Below are positions 1 through 8,902 of a DNA stretch of 64,000 nt, piece by piece (positions within the stretch are counted from its first letter, which is position 1; each line of letters starts with the position of its first letter). The notes beneath the pieces were generated by a model. That model did no database searches. It worked only from the letters and a program-made list of their open reading frames with translations, and was not told where the DNA came from. A program made the position numbers and the translations under genes. Source of the DNA: Pseudomonas sp. PB101. GTDB taxonomy: Bacteria; Pseudomonadota; Gammaproteobacteria; Pseudomonadales; Pseudomonadaceae. The stretch is from the NCBI RefSeq assembly GCF_009764265.1, contig NZ_RWIR01000053.1, positions 62,001-126,000 of the forward strand, given 5' to 3'.

Positions 1-56
1 ATCCATGACTGACAGTAGTTCACGGCATGGCGATCCGACAGCTTGCGCGCTGAACT

Positions 57-974
57 TCACGCCGGGCGTACCGCCAGGATTTGCTCGATCAACCAAGCCA
101 GCGCCGGGTCATGTTGGCGTTGCGCCAGGTACACCAGTTCGAGCTGGAACGAGCCGACGTCGAACGGCAGTTCGAACAACCGCAGCGGCAGCAACTGCGC
201 GAACTGACTGGCCAACTGGGTCGGCAGCACGACGGCCAGGTCGGAATGGGCGACCAGGTGCGCCGCCTGCAGGTAATTGGGCGTGGTGTAGACGATTTTT
301 CGCGACAGGCCTTGCTTGCCCAGCCATTGGTCGACCATGCCGCGCGACTGACCGCCGCTGACCCACAGATGACGCAGGCCCAGAAAGTCATCCAGCGTGA
401 GGGTGTCGAGTGCCAGTGGATGGTCTTTGCGCACGGCCAGGCGCAGGGTTTCGCTGTGCCACGCGCGGCGGGTGAACCGCGCCGGCACCTCTTCGAAACG
501 CCCCAGCACCATGTCCAGTTCACCCTTGTCCAGCAGCTCGGCAGGCAGGCTGGGGGCGAGGTGGGCGATGTCGATCCGCAGGTTCGGCGCCAGTTCGCCC
601 AGGCGCGCCAGCAAGGGCGGCATGCACAGCTGTTCGACAAAGTCGGTGAGGGCGATGCGCACCTGCTGCTGGCTCATGCGTGGGTCGAAGGCTTCACCGG
701 CGTTGAGGGTCTGTTCGATCTGTTGCAAGGCCGCGCGAATCGGTCCTTCAAGCGCCAGCGCCCGGGTGGTGGGTTGCATGTGGCGGCCAACGCGCACCAG
801 CAGCGGGTCGTCGAACAGTGCGCGCAGGCGGGCGAGGGCGTTGCTGACGGTGGGCTGGCTGAGCGCCAGGCGCTCGGCCGCCCGCGACACGTTCTGTTCG
901 CGCAGCAACATGTCGAGCACTCGCAGCAAATTCAGGTCGAAGGTTTTTAAATTCAAATTGCAAATACCAGGCAT
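57..974 (-). CDS. LysR-family transcriptional regulator
   Basis: 305-aa LysR-type DNA-binding regulator. An N-terminal winged helix-turn-helix is visible in the first ~65 residues (FDLNLLRVLDMLLREQNVSR, then AERLALSQPTVSNALARLR), followed by a periplasmic-binding-protein-like effector domain to the C-terminus; the length is normal for the family. I take the ATG at 974 because the frame remains open upstream but only here does the LysR N-terminus begin. It is divergent from the acyl-CoA dehydrogenase gene at 1059, so it probably controls that gene and itself. The ligand cannot be read from sequence. Family call firm, target inferred. Confidence 0.9.
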   Translation of the reverse strand: MPGICNLNLKTFDLNLLRVLDMLLREQNVSRAAERLALSQPTVSNALARLRALFDDPLLVRVGRHMQPTTRALALEGPIRAALQQIEQTLNAGEAFDPRMSQQQVRIALTDFVEQLCMPPLLARLGELAPNLRIDIAHLAPSLPAELLDKGELDMVLGRFEEVPARFTRRAWHSETLRLAVRKDHPLALDTLTLDDFLGLRHLWVSGGQSRGMVDQWLGKQGLSRKIVYTTPNYLQAAHLVAHSDLAVVLPTQLASQFAQLLPLRLFELPFDVGSFQLELVYLAQRQHDPALAWLIEQILAVRPA

Positions 975-1058
975 ATGAAAATGAAATTTCAAAAATAGTA
1001 GGCGCCTGCTTAGGGTGGCGGCAATCTTTTCCACTCTGCCAATCAATGAGGCCCGCTC
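975..1058. promoter_or_regulatory. Divergent LysR / acyl-CoA dehydrogenase promoter region
   Basis: 84-bp intergenic region between two divergent start codons. It holds a dyad TGAAA-N6-TTTCA, typical of a LysR T-N11-A box, just upstream of the regulator start. A second near-palindrome, AGTAGGCGCCTGCT, lies further toward the dehydrogenase gene. Binding by the adjacent regulator is inferred from the arrangement. Confidence 0.45.
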
Positions 1059-2849
1059 ATGACTTATCAAGCTCCCCTGCGCGACATGCGGTTCGTGCTG
1101 CACGAAGTGTTCGATGCCGTCGGCCATAACCAGCGGTTGGACAACGGACTGGACCGCGAAACCATCGACGGGGTCCTCGAGGAAGCGGCGCGATTCGCCG
1201 GCGAAGTGGTCGCACCGCTGAACCGCAACAGTGATGAACAGGGTTGCCGGCTTCACGATGGCCAGGTCACCACCCCCCAGGGCTTTCCCGAGGCTTACCG
1301 GCAGTACGTCGACAACGGCTGGGCGAGCATGACCGGGCCGCTGGAATTCGCCGGGCAGGGTTTCCCGCAGCTGATTTCGGCGTGCTTCCACGAGATGCTG
1401 ATGGCCGCCTCATTGTCCTTTCGCATTTATTCCGGCCTCACCGAAGGCGCGGTGCTGGCCCTGCATCGCCATGGCAGCGCGGCGCTCAAACAGGCCTATC
1501 TGGGCAAAATGGTCAGTGGTGAATGGTCCGGCACCATGTGCCTCACCGAGCCCCAGGCCGGTACCGACCTTGCCCTGCTGCGCACCCGTGCCCAGCCTCT
1601 GGTCGACGGCAGCTACCAGGTTAGCGGCAGCAAGATCTTCATCAGCGGCGGCGAGCAGGACCTGACCGCCAACATCGTTCACCTGGTCCTTGCCCGTTTG
1701 CCGGATGCGCCGGCCGGGGTGAAGGGCATCAGCCTGTTCCTGGTGCCCAAGTTCATTGCCGCTGCCGATGGAACGCCTGGGCCGCGCAATTCGCTGAGCT
1801 GTGGCGCACTGGAACACAAGATGGGCATCAAGGGCGCTTCGACCTGTGTGATGAACTTCGACGGCGCCCAGGGCTGGCTGGTCGGTGAGCCCAACCAGGG
1901 GCTGGCGTGCATGTTCACCATGATGAACGACGCGCGTTTCCAGGTGGGCTTGCAGGGGCTGGGTATCGCCGAGGCCGCCTTCCAGGGTGGCCTCGCTTAT
2001 GCCCGCGAGCGCCTGCAGTCGCGGGCCATCAGTGGTCCGGTGGCGCCAGAAAAGAGTGCCGACCCGATCATCGTCCACCCCGATGTGCGGCGCATGCTGC
2101 TCACGCAAAAAACCTTGAGCGAAGGCTGCCGTTTGCTCGCGGCCTACACCGCCATGCAACTGGACCTCGAACACGGCGACCCGCAACCTGAAGGTCGGCA
2201 AAAGGCCGGGCGTCGGGCGGCGCTACTGATCCCGATCGTCAAGGCGTTCTTCACCGATGTCGGCCAGGAAGTCGCCAGCCTTGGCGTGCAACTGTATGGC
2301 GGCCACGGTTACATCCGCGAGTGGGGCATGGAGCAGTTGATGCGCGACAGCCGCATCACCCAGCTATACGAGGGTACCAACGGTATCCAGGCGCTGGATC
2401 TGCTGCGGCGCAAGGTGCTGGGCGATGGCGCCACGGAGCTGGGCCTGTTGATCGATGAACTCGCCGTGCAGGTCGACGCAGCCGGTGCGCAAGCGTCGCT
2501 GAGGGAAATGGCCGAGGCCATGCAGCAGCGTCTCGTCGAGTGGCGCGAGCTGGGTGCCGAGGTCGTCGAGGCGTGCCAGCGTGATGTGCAGGAAATCGGC
2601 GCCATGTCGGTCGACTTCCTGGCGTACAGCGCTTATGTGTTGTTGGGTGGGCTGTGGATGCAGGCGGCCGTGCGTGCCCAGGCCGCACTGGATTCAGGTA
2701 CCGACGAACCAGCGTTCTATCGGGCCAAGCTGCAAGCGGCGGACTTCTACTGGCGCCGGGTGCTGCCCCGTGCCAGTGGCCACCGCGAAAGCCTGCGCGG
2801 CGGCGCCCATTGCCTGATGGCCATGGACGAGGCCGATTTCGCATTTTGA
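1059..2849 (+). CDS. Acyl-CoA dehydrogenase, DmdC-like
   Basis: 596-aa flavin-dependent acyl-CoA dehydrogenase, expected to oxidise a CoA thioester at the alpha-beta bond. It belongs to the long subfamily with an extra N-terminal segment (YQAPLRDMRFVLHEVFD) and an added C-terminal helical domain, the group that contains 3-methylmercaptopropionyl-CoA dehydrogenase (DmdC) and various medium-chain enzymes. FAD/substrate signatures MCLTEPQAGTDL and KIFISGGEQD are present, and YEGTNGIQALD carries the usual catalytic Glu. Start preceded by GAGG. A clear paralogue lies at 36885. Substrate not determinable; the DmdC relationship is by family, not proven function. Confidence 0.85.
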   Translation: MTYQAPLRDMRFVLHEVFDAVGHNQRLDNGLDRETIDGVLEEAARFAGEVVAPLNRNSDEQGCRLHDGQVTTPQGFPEAYRQYVDNGWASMTGPLEFAGQGFPQLISACFHEMLMAASLSFRIYSGLTEGAVLALHRHGSAALKQAYLGKMVSGEWSGTMCLTEPQAGTDLALLRTRAQPLVDGSYQVSGSKIFISGGEQDLTANIVHLVLARLPDAPAGVKGISLFLVPKFIAAADGTPGPRNSLSCGALEHKMGIKGASTCVMNFDGAQGWLVGEPNQGLACMFTMMNDARFQVGLQGLGIAEAAFQGGLAYARERLQSRAISGPVAPEKSADPIIVHPDVRRMLLTQKTLSEGCRLLAAYTAMQLDLEHGDPQPEGRQKAGRRAALLIPIVKAFFTDVGQEVASLGVQLYGGHGYIREWGMEQLMRDSRITQLYEGTNGIQALDLLRRKVLGDGATELGLLIDELAVQVDAAGAQASLREMAEAMQQRLVEWRELGAEVVEACQRDVQEIGAMSVDFLAYSAYVLLGGLWMQAAVRAQAALDSGTDEPAFYRAKLQAADFYWRRVLPRASGHRESLRGGAHCLMAMDEADFAF

Positions 2850-2895
2850 TTTCTTCACGCAATCCCGGAGAACTGGACTGCGTTGACCTTCACCT

Positions 2896-3172
2896 GTAGG
2901 AGCCGGCTTGCTGGCGATGGACTCGAATGCGCCGCGTTTATCCGGTTCATGCGCGTCATCGTTAACGACCATCGCTGGCAAGCCAGCTCCTACAAAATGG
3001 ACTGCGTTGACCTTCACCTGTAGGAGCCGGCTTGCTGGCGATGGACTCGAATGCGCCGCGTTTATCCGGTTCATGCGCGTTATCGTTAACGACCATCGCC
3101 AGCAAGCCGGCTCCTACAAAGGGCCGCGTTTATCCGGTTCATGCGCGTCATCGTTAACGACCATCGCGGCGA
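2896..3172. repeat. REP/BIME array 1
   Basis: Two complete inverted REP pairs (GTAGGAGCCGGCTTGCTGGC ... GCAAGCC[A/G]GCTCCTAC) and a third copy reduced to the spacer. The first starts near 2897 and the second near 3019. The spacers share GCGCCGCGTTTATCCGG and CATCGTTAACGACCATCG with the arrays at 55.6 and 62.2 kb. The array lies between the ends of two convergent genes, so it may also act as a transcription or mRNA-stability barrier. This accounts for the ~350 bases without a gene here. Confidence 0.9.
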
Positions 3173-3203
3173 TCCGACAAGTTCCCTCGCCACAGGTTGC
3201 TTA

Positions 3204-4469
3204 TCAGGCCTGCGCAGCGCTGACCTGGCCCGTGGCCGTGGCGTTCTTGCGCACCGCTTGATACAGCAGGCTGGACACCATGAACCCGACAATGGCCAAC
3301 ACACTCATCAACGAGAACACGTAGTTGTAGCCTTGCTGACCCGGGAAGTGGTCAAGGATTGCGCCATAGATGACGTAGGCGAACATGCCGGGCGCATAAC
3401 CGATCAGGCAACCGATGCCAAAGGCCGAGCCGGTGATGTGCTGGGGAATGCCGACTTCACCCATCGGCGCCCAGAACACGCCGCGCATGGAAAACACGAT
3501 CAGCGCGAAGGACAGGGTGGCCGCCATGCCGGCGTAGATGAAGCCCGGGCTTTTCGGGATGAGCATGATCGCGCCCATCAGCGGCAACAAGGCCAGGAAT
3601 GCCCACTTCAGATAGCGGCTGGAACTCTTGAACTGCTTGTCGGCAATGAAGCCGCCGGCTGGGCCGCCGAGGATCTTGAGGAAATACTGGTTGATGATGC
3701 CGTAGGCGCCCACCAGGGCCACGGGCAGTCCGTACATTTCCTTGAGGTAGGGAATGAAGTAGGTCAGGCCGCAGTAGACGATATAGACCATGAACACGTT
3801 GAGGCTGACCAGCCAGATGCCCGGCACCTTGATGGCCTCGAGCAGGTTCGACAAACCGTTCTTCGGCTTGACGGTCGACTGGGTGTTGCCGCTCTTGAGC
3901 AGCAGCCAGGTCAGGGTGCCGGCAAGAATGTCGATGACCGAGTAGAAGAGGATCGCCGACTTCAGACCGTTTTCACCGGAACCCATGGCCACGAAGACGC
4001 CCAGCGCGGAAAACGCGACCAGGGTATCGATGACGCCGCGTCCACCTTCGAGCAGGCCGAACAGGCGCCCCTGTTCCTTATCGTCACCCAGGTTGCGGAT
4101 GGCTTTGAGCAGCGACGGCCAGAAGAGGCAGTCGGCACACACCGCCAGCAGGCAGAACACGATCAGCAGGTTGCTGAAGGGCGGAAAGGTCGCCAGGTAG
4201 AGCCCGAGGCTGCCGGTGCCGATCAGGCCGAGGGGGATCAGCTTGCGCGTGTCGAACCGGTCGGCGAGCATGCCGCCGACGACAAACAGCGCGGTGGCGA
4301 TGATGGCGTTGGCGCTCAGCAGCACGCCGATTTCAGTGTGGGACAGCCCCATGAATTCCTGCATGGGAATGTAAAAGGCGTCCTTGAGATTGGCCAGCTT
4401 GTAGATGGTGCCGCCACCGAGGATGAGAATCAGGAATCTGAGCCATTTGGCCTTGTCTTGGGATGTCAT
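3204..4469 (-). CDS. MFS transporter
   Basis: 421-aa integral membrane protein with about 12 hydrophobic segments and the MFS loop 2-3 signature GGMLADRFDTRKL near residues 60-75. It is most like the anion/sugar-phosphate porter branch of the superfamily; the substrate is not readable. Start ATG preceded by GGAGAA. It lies 51 bp downstream of the isomerase gene on the same strand, so the two probably form an operon for uptake and conversion of a polyol, sugar acid or related compound. Confidence 0.8.
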   Translation of the reverse strand: MTSQDKAKWLRFLILILGGGTIYKLANLKDAFYIPMQEFMGLSHTEIGVLLSANAIIATALFVVGGMLADRFDTRKLIPLGLIGTGSLGLYLATFPPFSNLLIVFCLLAVCADCLFWPSLLKAIRNLGDDKEQGRLFGLLEGGRGVIDTLVAFSALGVFVAMGSGENGLKSAILFYSVIDILAGTLTWLLLKSGNTQSTVKPKNGLSNLLEAIKVPGIWLVSLNVFMVYIVYCGLTYFIPYLKEMYGLPVALVGAYGIINQYFLKILGGPAGGFIADKQFKSSSRYLKWAFLALLPLMGAIMLIPKSPGFIYAGMAATLSFALIVFSMRGVFWAPMGEVGIPQHITGSAFGIGCLIGYAPGMFAYVIYGAILDHFPGQQGYNYVFSLMSVLAIVGFMVSSLLYQAVRKNATATGQVSAAQA

Positions 4470-4520
4470 TATTGTTCTCCAGGCGTATTGGGGTAAGCCG
4501 TGCCGCTCGGCACGTCAGGT

Positions 4521-5591
4521 TCAGGCGTCGGCGCAATGGGCCAGGGTCAACTCGGCCAGGGTTCGGAACTCGGCCAGCAGGCCGCGTACAAAGGCCACCT
4601 GGTTGTTGGCCCAACGGTGTTCGCCGGCGAGCATCTGCTCCAGCGAGAAGCCTTGCGGCAGCGCCGTTTCACTCATTTCCCGGTAGGCGATGAACGGGTC
4701 GGCGGCTTCGTCGAGCTGACGGAACGCCGGGGCGACGTAGTGGTTCTCCTGCTCGAGAATGAAGGCGATCACTTGCGGGGTTGATTCGCCGAGCATCAGC
4801 AGTTCGAACAACATGCGGGCGTTGGGCAGGTCGTCTTCGTCACAGCCCTGCAGCACGCCGTAATGGCCGAAGGCGTTTTGCTCGGGGACGATGCGCACAC
4901 CCTTGAGGTGGGTCTGGCGGATGTGCGGCGCGAGGTTGCGCAGCGCCGCAAGGGGTTGTTCGCAGGCGTTGATCATGTTGCCGAAATCGAACAGGGCATG
5001 CAGGCGCGGGTGGTTCAGCCGGGTCAGCAGTTGCGCGATTTCCCCGCTCTTGAGTTCCTCATGCTGCTCGAAGTCGAAGTACAGGTCGTGCGCGTCGGCC
5101 TGCTGCGCGAGGTAGTGCAGGTCCGACTCGATCACGTCCATGACCCGCGACAGCGCGCCTTCGTAGCGTGAGTAGACACGGATGTTGCGCGTGCCCAGCG
5201 CCTTGGCGATGGCGATCACTTGATCGACATCCTTTTTCAAGGTGCTGCTGATTTCCAGATGCACATCCAGCCCGAGTGTCCTGGCCTTGTCGGCAAACAC
5301 CTGAAGCTGTGCGGGCGTCATTTGGCTCAAGCTGTTTTGCTCACCGTCGAGCAGGTGCAGGCTCAGGCCTTGCAGCTCGTGGCGGTAGGCGAAGTCCAGC
5401 AGGTCGGCAGGGGTGACGCGGCCGTGGGTGAGGTTGGTCAGCAAGGGGTAGGCATGGGCAAACAGGCGCAGTTGGCCGATTCGGTCGAGCAACCGGCGGG
5501 CCAGTGCCTCGGTCAATGCGGGGGGAGTTCCGGCCTCGACAGCCTTATGGCTGAGCAGGGCGTTGAAACGTTCCTGGATCTTATTGTTCAT
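4521..5591 (-). CDS. Sugar phosphate isomerase/epimerase-type TIM-barrel protein
   Basis: 356-aa protein of the xylose-isomerase-like TIM-barrel superfamily (AP endonuclease 2 fold). Candidate metal ligands follow the usual pattern: Glu in LEISS (~113), Glu in DFEQHEE (~175-178), Asp in FDFGN (~202) and His in THLKG (~228). I choose ATG 5591, preceded by AGGA at 9 nt, over an in-frame extension to 5615. It is upstream of the MFS gene and downstream of the MocR regulator, all on the minus strand. Reaction unknown: an isomerase, epimerase or dehydratase role on a hydroxy-acid or polyol is the family expectation. Confidence 0.75.
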   Translation of the reverse strand: MNNKIQERFNALLSHKAVEAGTPPALTEALARRLLDRIGQLRLFAHAYPLLTNLTHGRVTPADLLDFAYRHELQGLSLHLLDGEQNSLSQMTPAQLQVFADKARTLGLDVHLEISSTLKKDVDQVIAIAKALGTRNIRVYSRYEGALSRVMDVIESDLHYLAQQADAHDLYFDFEQHEELKSGEIAQLLTRLNHPRLHALFDFGNMINACEQPLAALRNLAPHIRQTHLKGVRIVPEQNAFGHYGVLQGCDEDDLPNARMLFELLMLGESTPQVIAFILEQENHYVAPAFRQLDEAADPFIAYREMSETALPQGFSLEQMLAGEHRWANNQVAFVRGLLAEFRTLAELTLAHCADA

Positions 5592-5703
5592 TCGAGTCGT
5601 TCCTGGTTCAGACACCGGGTCTACCGGCGCAGCCTTTATCGCGCCAGTCAGGAACTCTCGATAGATCCATTATCGGTTAAATCATAAGACCACTTGCCTC
5701 GGG

Positions 5704-7212
5704 TCAAGTGGCCTGCTGCAGGTAACCCAACGTGTCCAAGGCCTGGGCCAGCGCTTCGACGCGTGCACGGGCCTGGTCCTCGGGGGTGCTGGCAAAGCCG
5801 ATCAGCAGTGCCGGCGGCAAGGCATGCGCGATGCAGTAGTCACTCAGGGCATAGGTATGGATGCCATGCTGGCCGAGCTCCCTGGCAAGGGTGTCGCCAT
5901 CGAGATGCGCGGGTAACCAGGCGATCAGGTGCATGCCGGCTTCCACGGGCGTGATCCTGAAGAACGTGCCGAGCCGTTGCTGCAGTTGTTCGACCAGTGC
6001 GTGCTGGCGAGCCTGATACAGCGCACGCATGCGCCGAATATGACCGATGAAGTGGCCTTCGCGCATGAAGTCTGCCGTGACGGCCTGAAGCAGTGTGGGC
6101 GGGCTGCGGTCCATGACCGCCCGCAGGGTGCAGAAGGGCTCGACCAGGGCGTTCGGCAGGATCACGTAGCCCAGGCGCAGCGAGGGGAACAGCACTTTGC
6201 TGAATGTACCGGCGTAGATGACCCGGGCCCATTGATCCATCGCATAGAGTGCCGGCAGGGGGCGGCCGTTGTAGCGGAACTCACTGTCGCAGTCGTCTTC
6301 GATGATCCAGCTTTGATTGCGCGTGGCCCAATCGATCAGTTCCTGGCGCCGCGCATAACTCATGGTGATGCCCAAGGGATGCTGGCGCGAAGGCGTGGTG
6401 AATACCAGGCGGGCGTCAGGGCACCGGGCCAGGCCTTGCGCGACATCGATGCCCTGTTCGTCGATTCGCAACGGCACGACCAGGCCGCCCTGGGCCTGGA
6501 GCGCAATGCGCGCCGCGATATGCCCCGGGTCTTCCATCCAGAAGCTGTCCTGCGGATTGAGCAACAGCATGCCCAGCAGGTTGAAGGCCTGCTGGGCGCC
6601 GGAAACGATGACCACCTGTTCGGCCGTGCAGTCGATGCCACGGGCATCGAACACGTATTCGGCAATCGCCTCGCGCAGGGCCAGCAGTCCCTGTAGTTCG
6701 CCATAGCCGAGCATGGCCTTGGTCGGCTTGAGCAGGTGGCGATTCATCAGCCGCTTCCAGACCGATTGCGGGAAAGCGTCGTAGGCGCTGTGGCTGGGCA
6801 GGAACGAGGTCGGGGTTGCGGTTGCCCAGTCGGTATAGGAAACCCCGCGAAAATGATCGCTGCGCAGCGACAGCATCGACTGGCTCAGGTCGGACAGGCG
6901 AGGCGGCTGGCGCCGCTGCTCATCGTCATCGACACCGCGACCTTCCCATTCATCGCCGACATAGGTGCCGGCCCCGGTGCGCGACGTCAGGAAGCCTTCG
7001 GCAATCAGTTGATCGAACGCATTGAGAATGCTGATTCGAGAAAGCTGCAGTTCCTTGCTCAGGGTCCGCGTCGACGGCAGACGTACGCCGCCCTGAATCC
7101 TGCCGCTGAGAATCTGTTTGCGAATCTGCAAGTAGAGTTGGCGGTACAAGGGGATGGAACTGGCGCGGTCCAGCTCGATACCTGACAACAGCAGACCTGC
7201 GGAGGATTTCAT
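5704..7212 (-). CDS. MocR/PdxR-family regulator (GntR HTH plus aminotransferase-like domain)
   Basis: 502-aa chimeric regulator. The N-terminal GntR winged helix contains IPLYRQLYLQIRKQILSGRI and LPSTRTLSKELQLSRISI. The rest is a fold-type I aminotransferase-like domain with the PLP-pocket motifs WIIEDDCDSEFRYNGR and AGTFSKVLFPSLRLGY; the latter holds the Schiff-base Lys. Start ATG 7212 is chosen because a longer frame to 7317 has no domain content. It is divergent from the SDR gene at 7408 and upstream of the isomerase/MFS genes, so it may control either. The effector is probably PLP or an amino compound. Confidence 0.88.
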   Translation of the reverse strand: MKSSAGLLLSGIELDRASSIPLYRQLYLQIRKQILSGRIQGGVRLPSTRTLSKELQLSRISILNAFDQLIAEGFLTSRTGAGTYVGDEWEGRGVDDDEQRRQPPRLSDLSQSMLSLRSDHFRGVSYTDWATATPTSFLPSHSAYDAFPQSVWKRLMNRHLLKPTKAMLGYGELQGLLALREAIAEYVFDARGIDCTAEQVVIVSGAQQAFNLLGMLLLNPQDSFWMEDPGHIAARIALQAQGGLVVPLRIDEQGIDVAQGLARCPDARLVFTTPSRQHPLGITMSYARRQELIDWATRNQSWIIEDDCDSEFRYNGRPLPALYAMDQWARVIYAGTFSKVLFPSLRLGYVILPNALVEPFCTLRAVMDRSPPTLLQAVTADFMREGHFIGHIRRMRALYQARQHALVEQLQQRLGTFFRITPVEAGMHLIAWLPAHLDGDTLARELGQHGIHTYALSDYCIAHALPPALLIGFASTPEDQARARVEALAQALDTLGYLQQAT

Positions 7213-7407
7213 TATTCGTTCGTCTGGATGGCGTGGGGTCTGGCCTGGACGGGTGTCAGGCAACCGGGGTAAGAAAGGGTAGCGAGCGGGGCTGGATAAG
7301 TCATCCACCGCAGGCATCGATTCGGCGCAAATAGCTCACCGTGCAAGGCATGCTTGGGTTTTTGTCGTGGGGTGTGTTATGACCAGATCCAACCAAAGGA
7401 GTCATTT

Positions 7408-8229
7408 ATGGCCAGTAAGCTCACTTCCAGAGTTGCACTCATCACAGGGGCGGCCCAAGGGATCGGAGCCGCGATTGCGCAACTTTTCGTGCAAGAGGAT
7501 TGTTTTGTCTACCTCACCGACATAAACGACGAACTCGGCAGCACGGTTGCAAACGCACTCGGTGACCGCGCCGGCTATCTGCGTCTCGATGTACGGCGCG
7601 AAGAAGACTGGCAGCGCGTGACCACGCAGATTCTGCAGGAACGCGGCAGGCTGGACGTGCTTGTGAACAACGCCGCCATCACCGGATTCGAGCAGGGTGC
7701 CGTGCGGCACGACCCGGAACATGCGCGCCTGGAGGACTGGCACGCGGTGCATCACACCAATCTGGACGGTGTGTTCCTGGGCTGCAAGTACGCCATTGGC
7801 GCGATGCGCCGTTCAGGGGGCGGCTCCATCATCAATATCTCCTCTCGCTCCGGGCTGGTCGGCATTCCCGGTGCGGCGGCCTACGCGTCATCCAAGGCTG
7901 CCGTGCGCAATCACACCAAGACGGTCGCACTGTATTGCGCCGAACAAGGCCTGAACGTGCGGTGCAACTCGATTCATCCAGCCGCCATTCTCACCCCCAT
8001 CTGGGAGCCCATGCTGGGTACCGATGCAGGCCGTGAAAAACGCATGGCGGCGCTGGTTCGCGACACGCCGTTGAGGCGATTCGGGATGCCCGAAGAAGTG
8101 GCGGCCATGGCCCTGTTTCTCGCCGGGGATGACGCGACGTACGTCACTGGCAGTGAGTTCAATATCGACGGCGGCCTCCTGGCAGGCTCGACGGCGACCC
8201 CCACGGTTGTCGATGACAGCGCAAAATAA
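7408..8229 (+). CDS. SDR-family oxidoreductase
   Basis: 273-aa classical short-chain dehydrogenase/reductase acting on alcohol/ketone pairs with NAD(P). It shows the Rossmann glycine motif TGAAQGIG (~14-21), NNAA, and the active site Ser ... YASSK. Asp in YLTDIND after beta-2 suggests NAD(H) preference. A strong ribosome binding site AAAGGAG precedes ATG 7408. The C-terminus has a short tail rich in Thr/Val/Asp after the usual end of the fold. It is divergent from the MocR regulator. Substrate unknown. Confidence 0.85.
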   Translation: MASKLTSRVALITGAAQGIGAAIAQLFVQEDCFVYLTDINDELGSTVANALGDRAGYLRLDVRREEDWQRVTTQILQERGRLDVLVNNAAITGFEQGAVRHDPEHARLEDWHAVHHTNLDGVFLGCKYAIGAMRRSGGGSIINISSRSGLVGIPGAAAYASSKAAVRNHTKTVALYCAEQGLNVRCNSIHPAAILTPIWEPMLGTDAGREKRMAALVRDTPLRRFGMPEEVAAMALFLAGDDATYVTGSEFNIDGGLLAGSTATPTVVDDSAK

Positions 8230-8327
8230 CCTCTGGCCGGCAGGCACCAACCTGTCTGGTCATGGTCAATAACCCCCGCACGACCTCGCCGCACGTTTTC
8301 CCTCAATTCCCTTCGAAGATCTAACCC

Positions 8328-8804
8328 ATGCACCTACGCAAAATTGCCGTTGGGCTGTCCGCCCTTGTTTTGCTGTCGACCGGGGCACAAGCCCGCGGTC
8401 TGCTCGACCTTCTCAAGCCGCCGGCCGCGCATCACGAGCAAAGCTCCCGCTCGGGCTCGATCAGCCAGAGCGCGGCCCTGGACCTCTATTCGCACAAACA
8501 GAAACAGCCATCGTTTGACGGCTGTGCAGAGCTGTTCCCGGCAGCGAACCCGATCAACACCGCCACAGTGCCTGCATCGATGAAGCCCCTGGCGTTGTGT
8601 TCCGACAATTTCGCGGTGCTGTACTCGCAAACCAGCAAGACCCCGCTGGTCGTGGTCGAACGCCTGAACGCGGCCCAGTTGCAGGATGCCAAAGGGGAGG
8701 AGCGCACCAACCAGTTCTATCCGGACCCACGCATTCCCAAGGGCGGGCGTGCCGAGTTGAGCGACTACCGCAGCCAGGAACCGGCCGTGGACCGTGGCCA
8801 TCAA
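8328..8804 (+). pseudogene. 5' half of a DNA/RNA non-specific endonuclease gene, disrupted by the 34-kb element
   Basis: Encodes a signal peptide (MHLRKIAVGLSALVLLSTGAQA) and the N-terminal half of a NucA-type endonuclease, reading to VDRGHQ, the catalytic-His motif. At 8804 the frame enters foreign sequence and stops at 8837, giving a dead 169-aa product. The missing half is at 42881-43276. Removing the element and one CATCAA gives a single in-frame gene of 290 aa, matching the 288-aa homologue at 8903. This shows one gene split by insertion. The truncated product lacks the downstream metal-binding Asn and is expected to be inactive. Confidence 0.92.
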
Positions 8805-8830
8805 CAATACCCGGCCAAAACCATACTCAA
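8799..8830. other. attL: left junction and terminal repeat of the 34-kb element
   Basis: The 6-bp core CATCAA (8799-8804) is directly repeated at 42875-42880. Two bases inside come ATACCCGGC (8807-8815) and CATACTCAA (8822-8830). The right end carries both words in inverted orientation with a 7-bp rather than 6-bp gap. The pattern of core plus inverted arms is what tyrosine recombinase sites look like. Role inferred. Confidence 0.8.
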
Positions 8831-8852
8831 CACCTAACCATGCGGCTTACGC

Positions 8853-8884
8853 TTGAGTATCTGTACTCAATGCGATATACGCAT
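8853..8884. promoter_or_regulatory. Two dyads upstream of the element endonuclease gene
   Basis: TTGAGTA-N4-TACTCAA (8853-8870) is followed by ATGCG-N5-CGCAT (8870-8884), just before the endonuclease start at 8903. The TACTCAA word is the one found in the terminal repeats at 8824 and 42848, so these may be additional recombinase arm sites, operators, or both. Confidence 0.45.
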
Positions 8885-8902
8885 CACAATTCGAGGATTT
8901 TA

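Noticed and set aside
3141..4496. 451-codon open frame on the plus strand opposite the MFS gene
   Set aside because: Antisense shadow of a GC-rich membrane protein gene; the product is His/Gln/Asp-rich with no family features, while the minus strand has a clear MFS protein.
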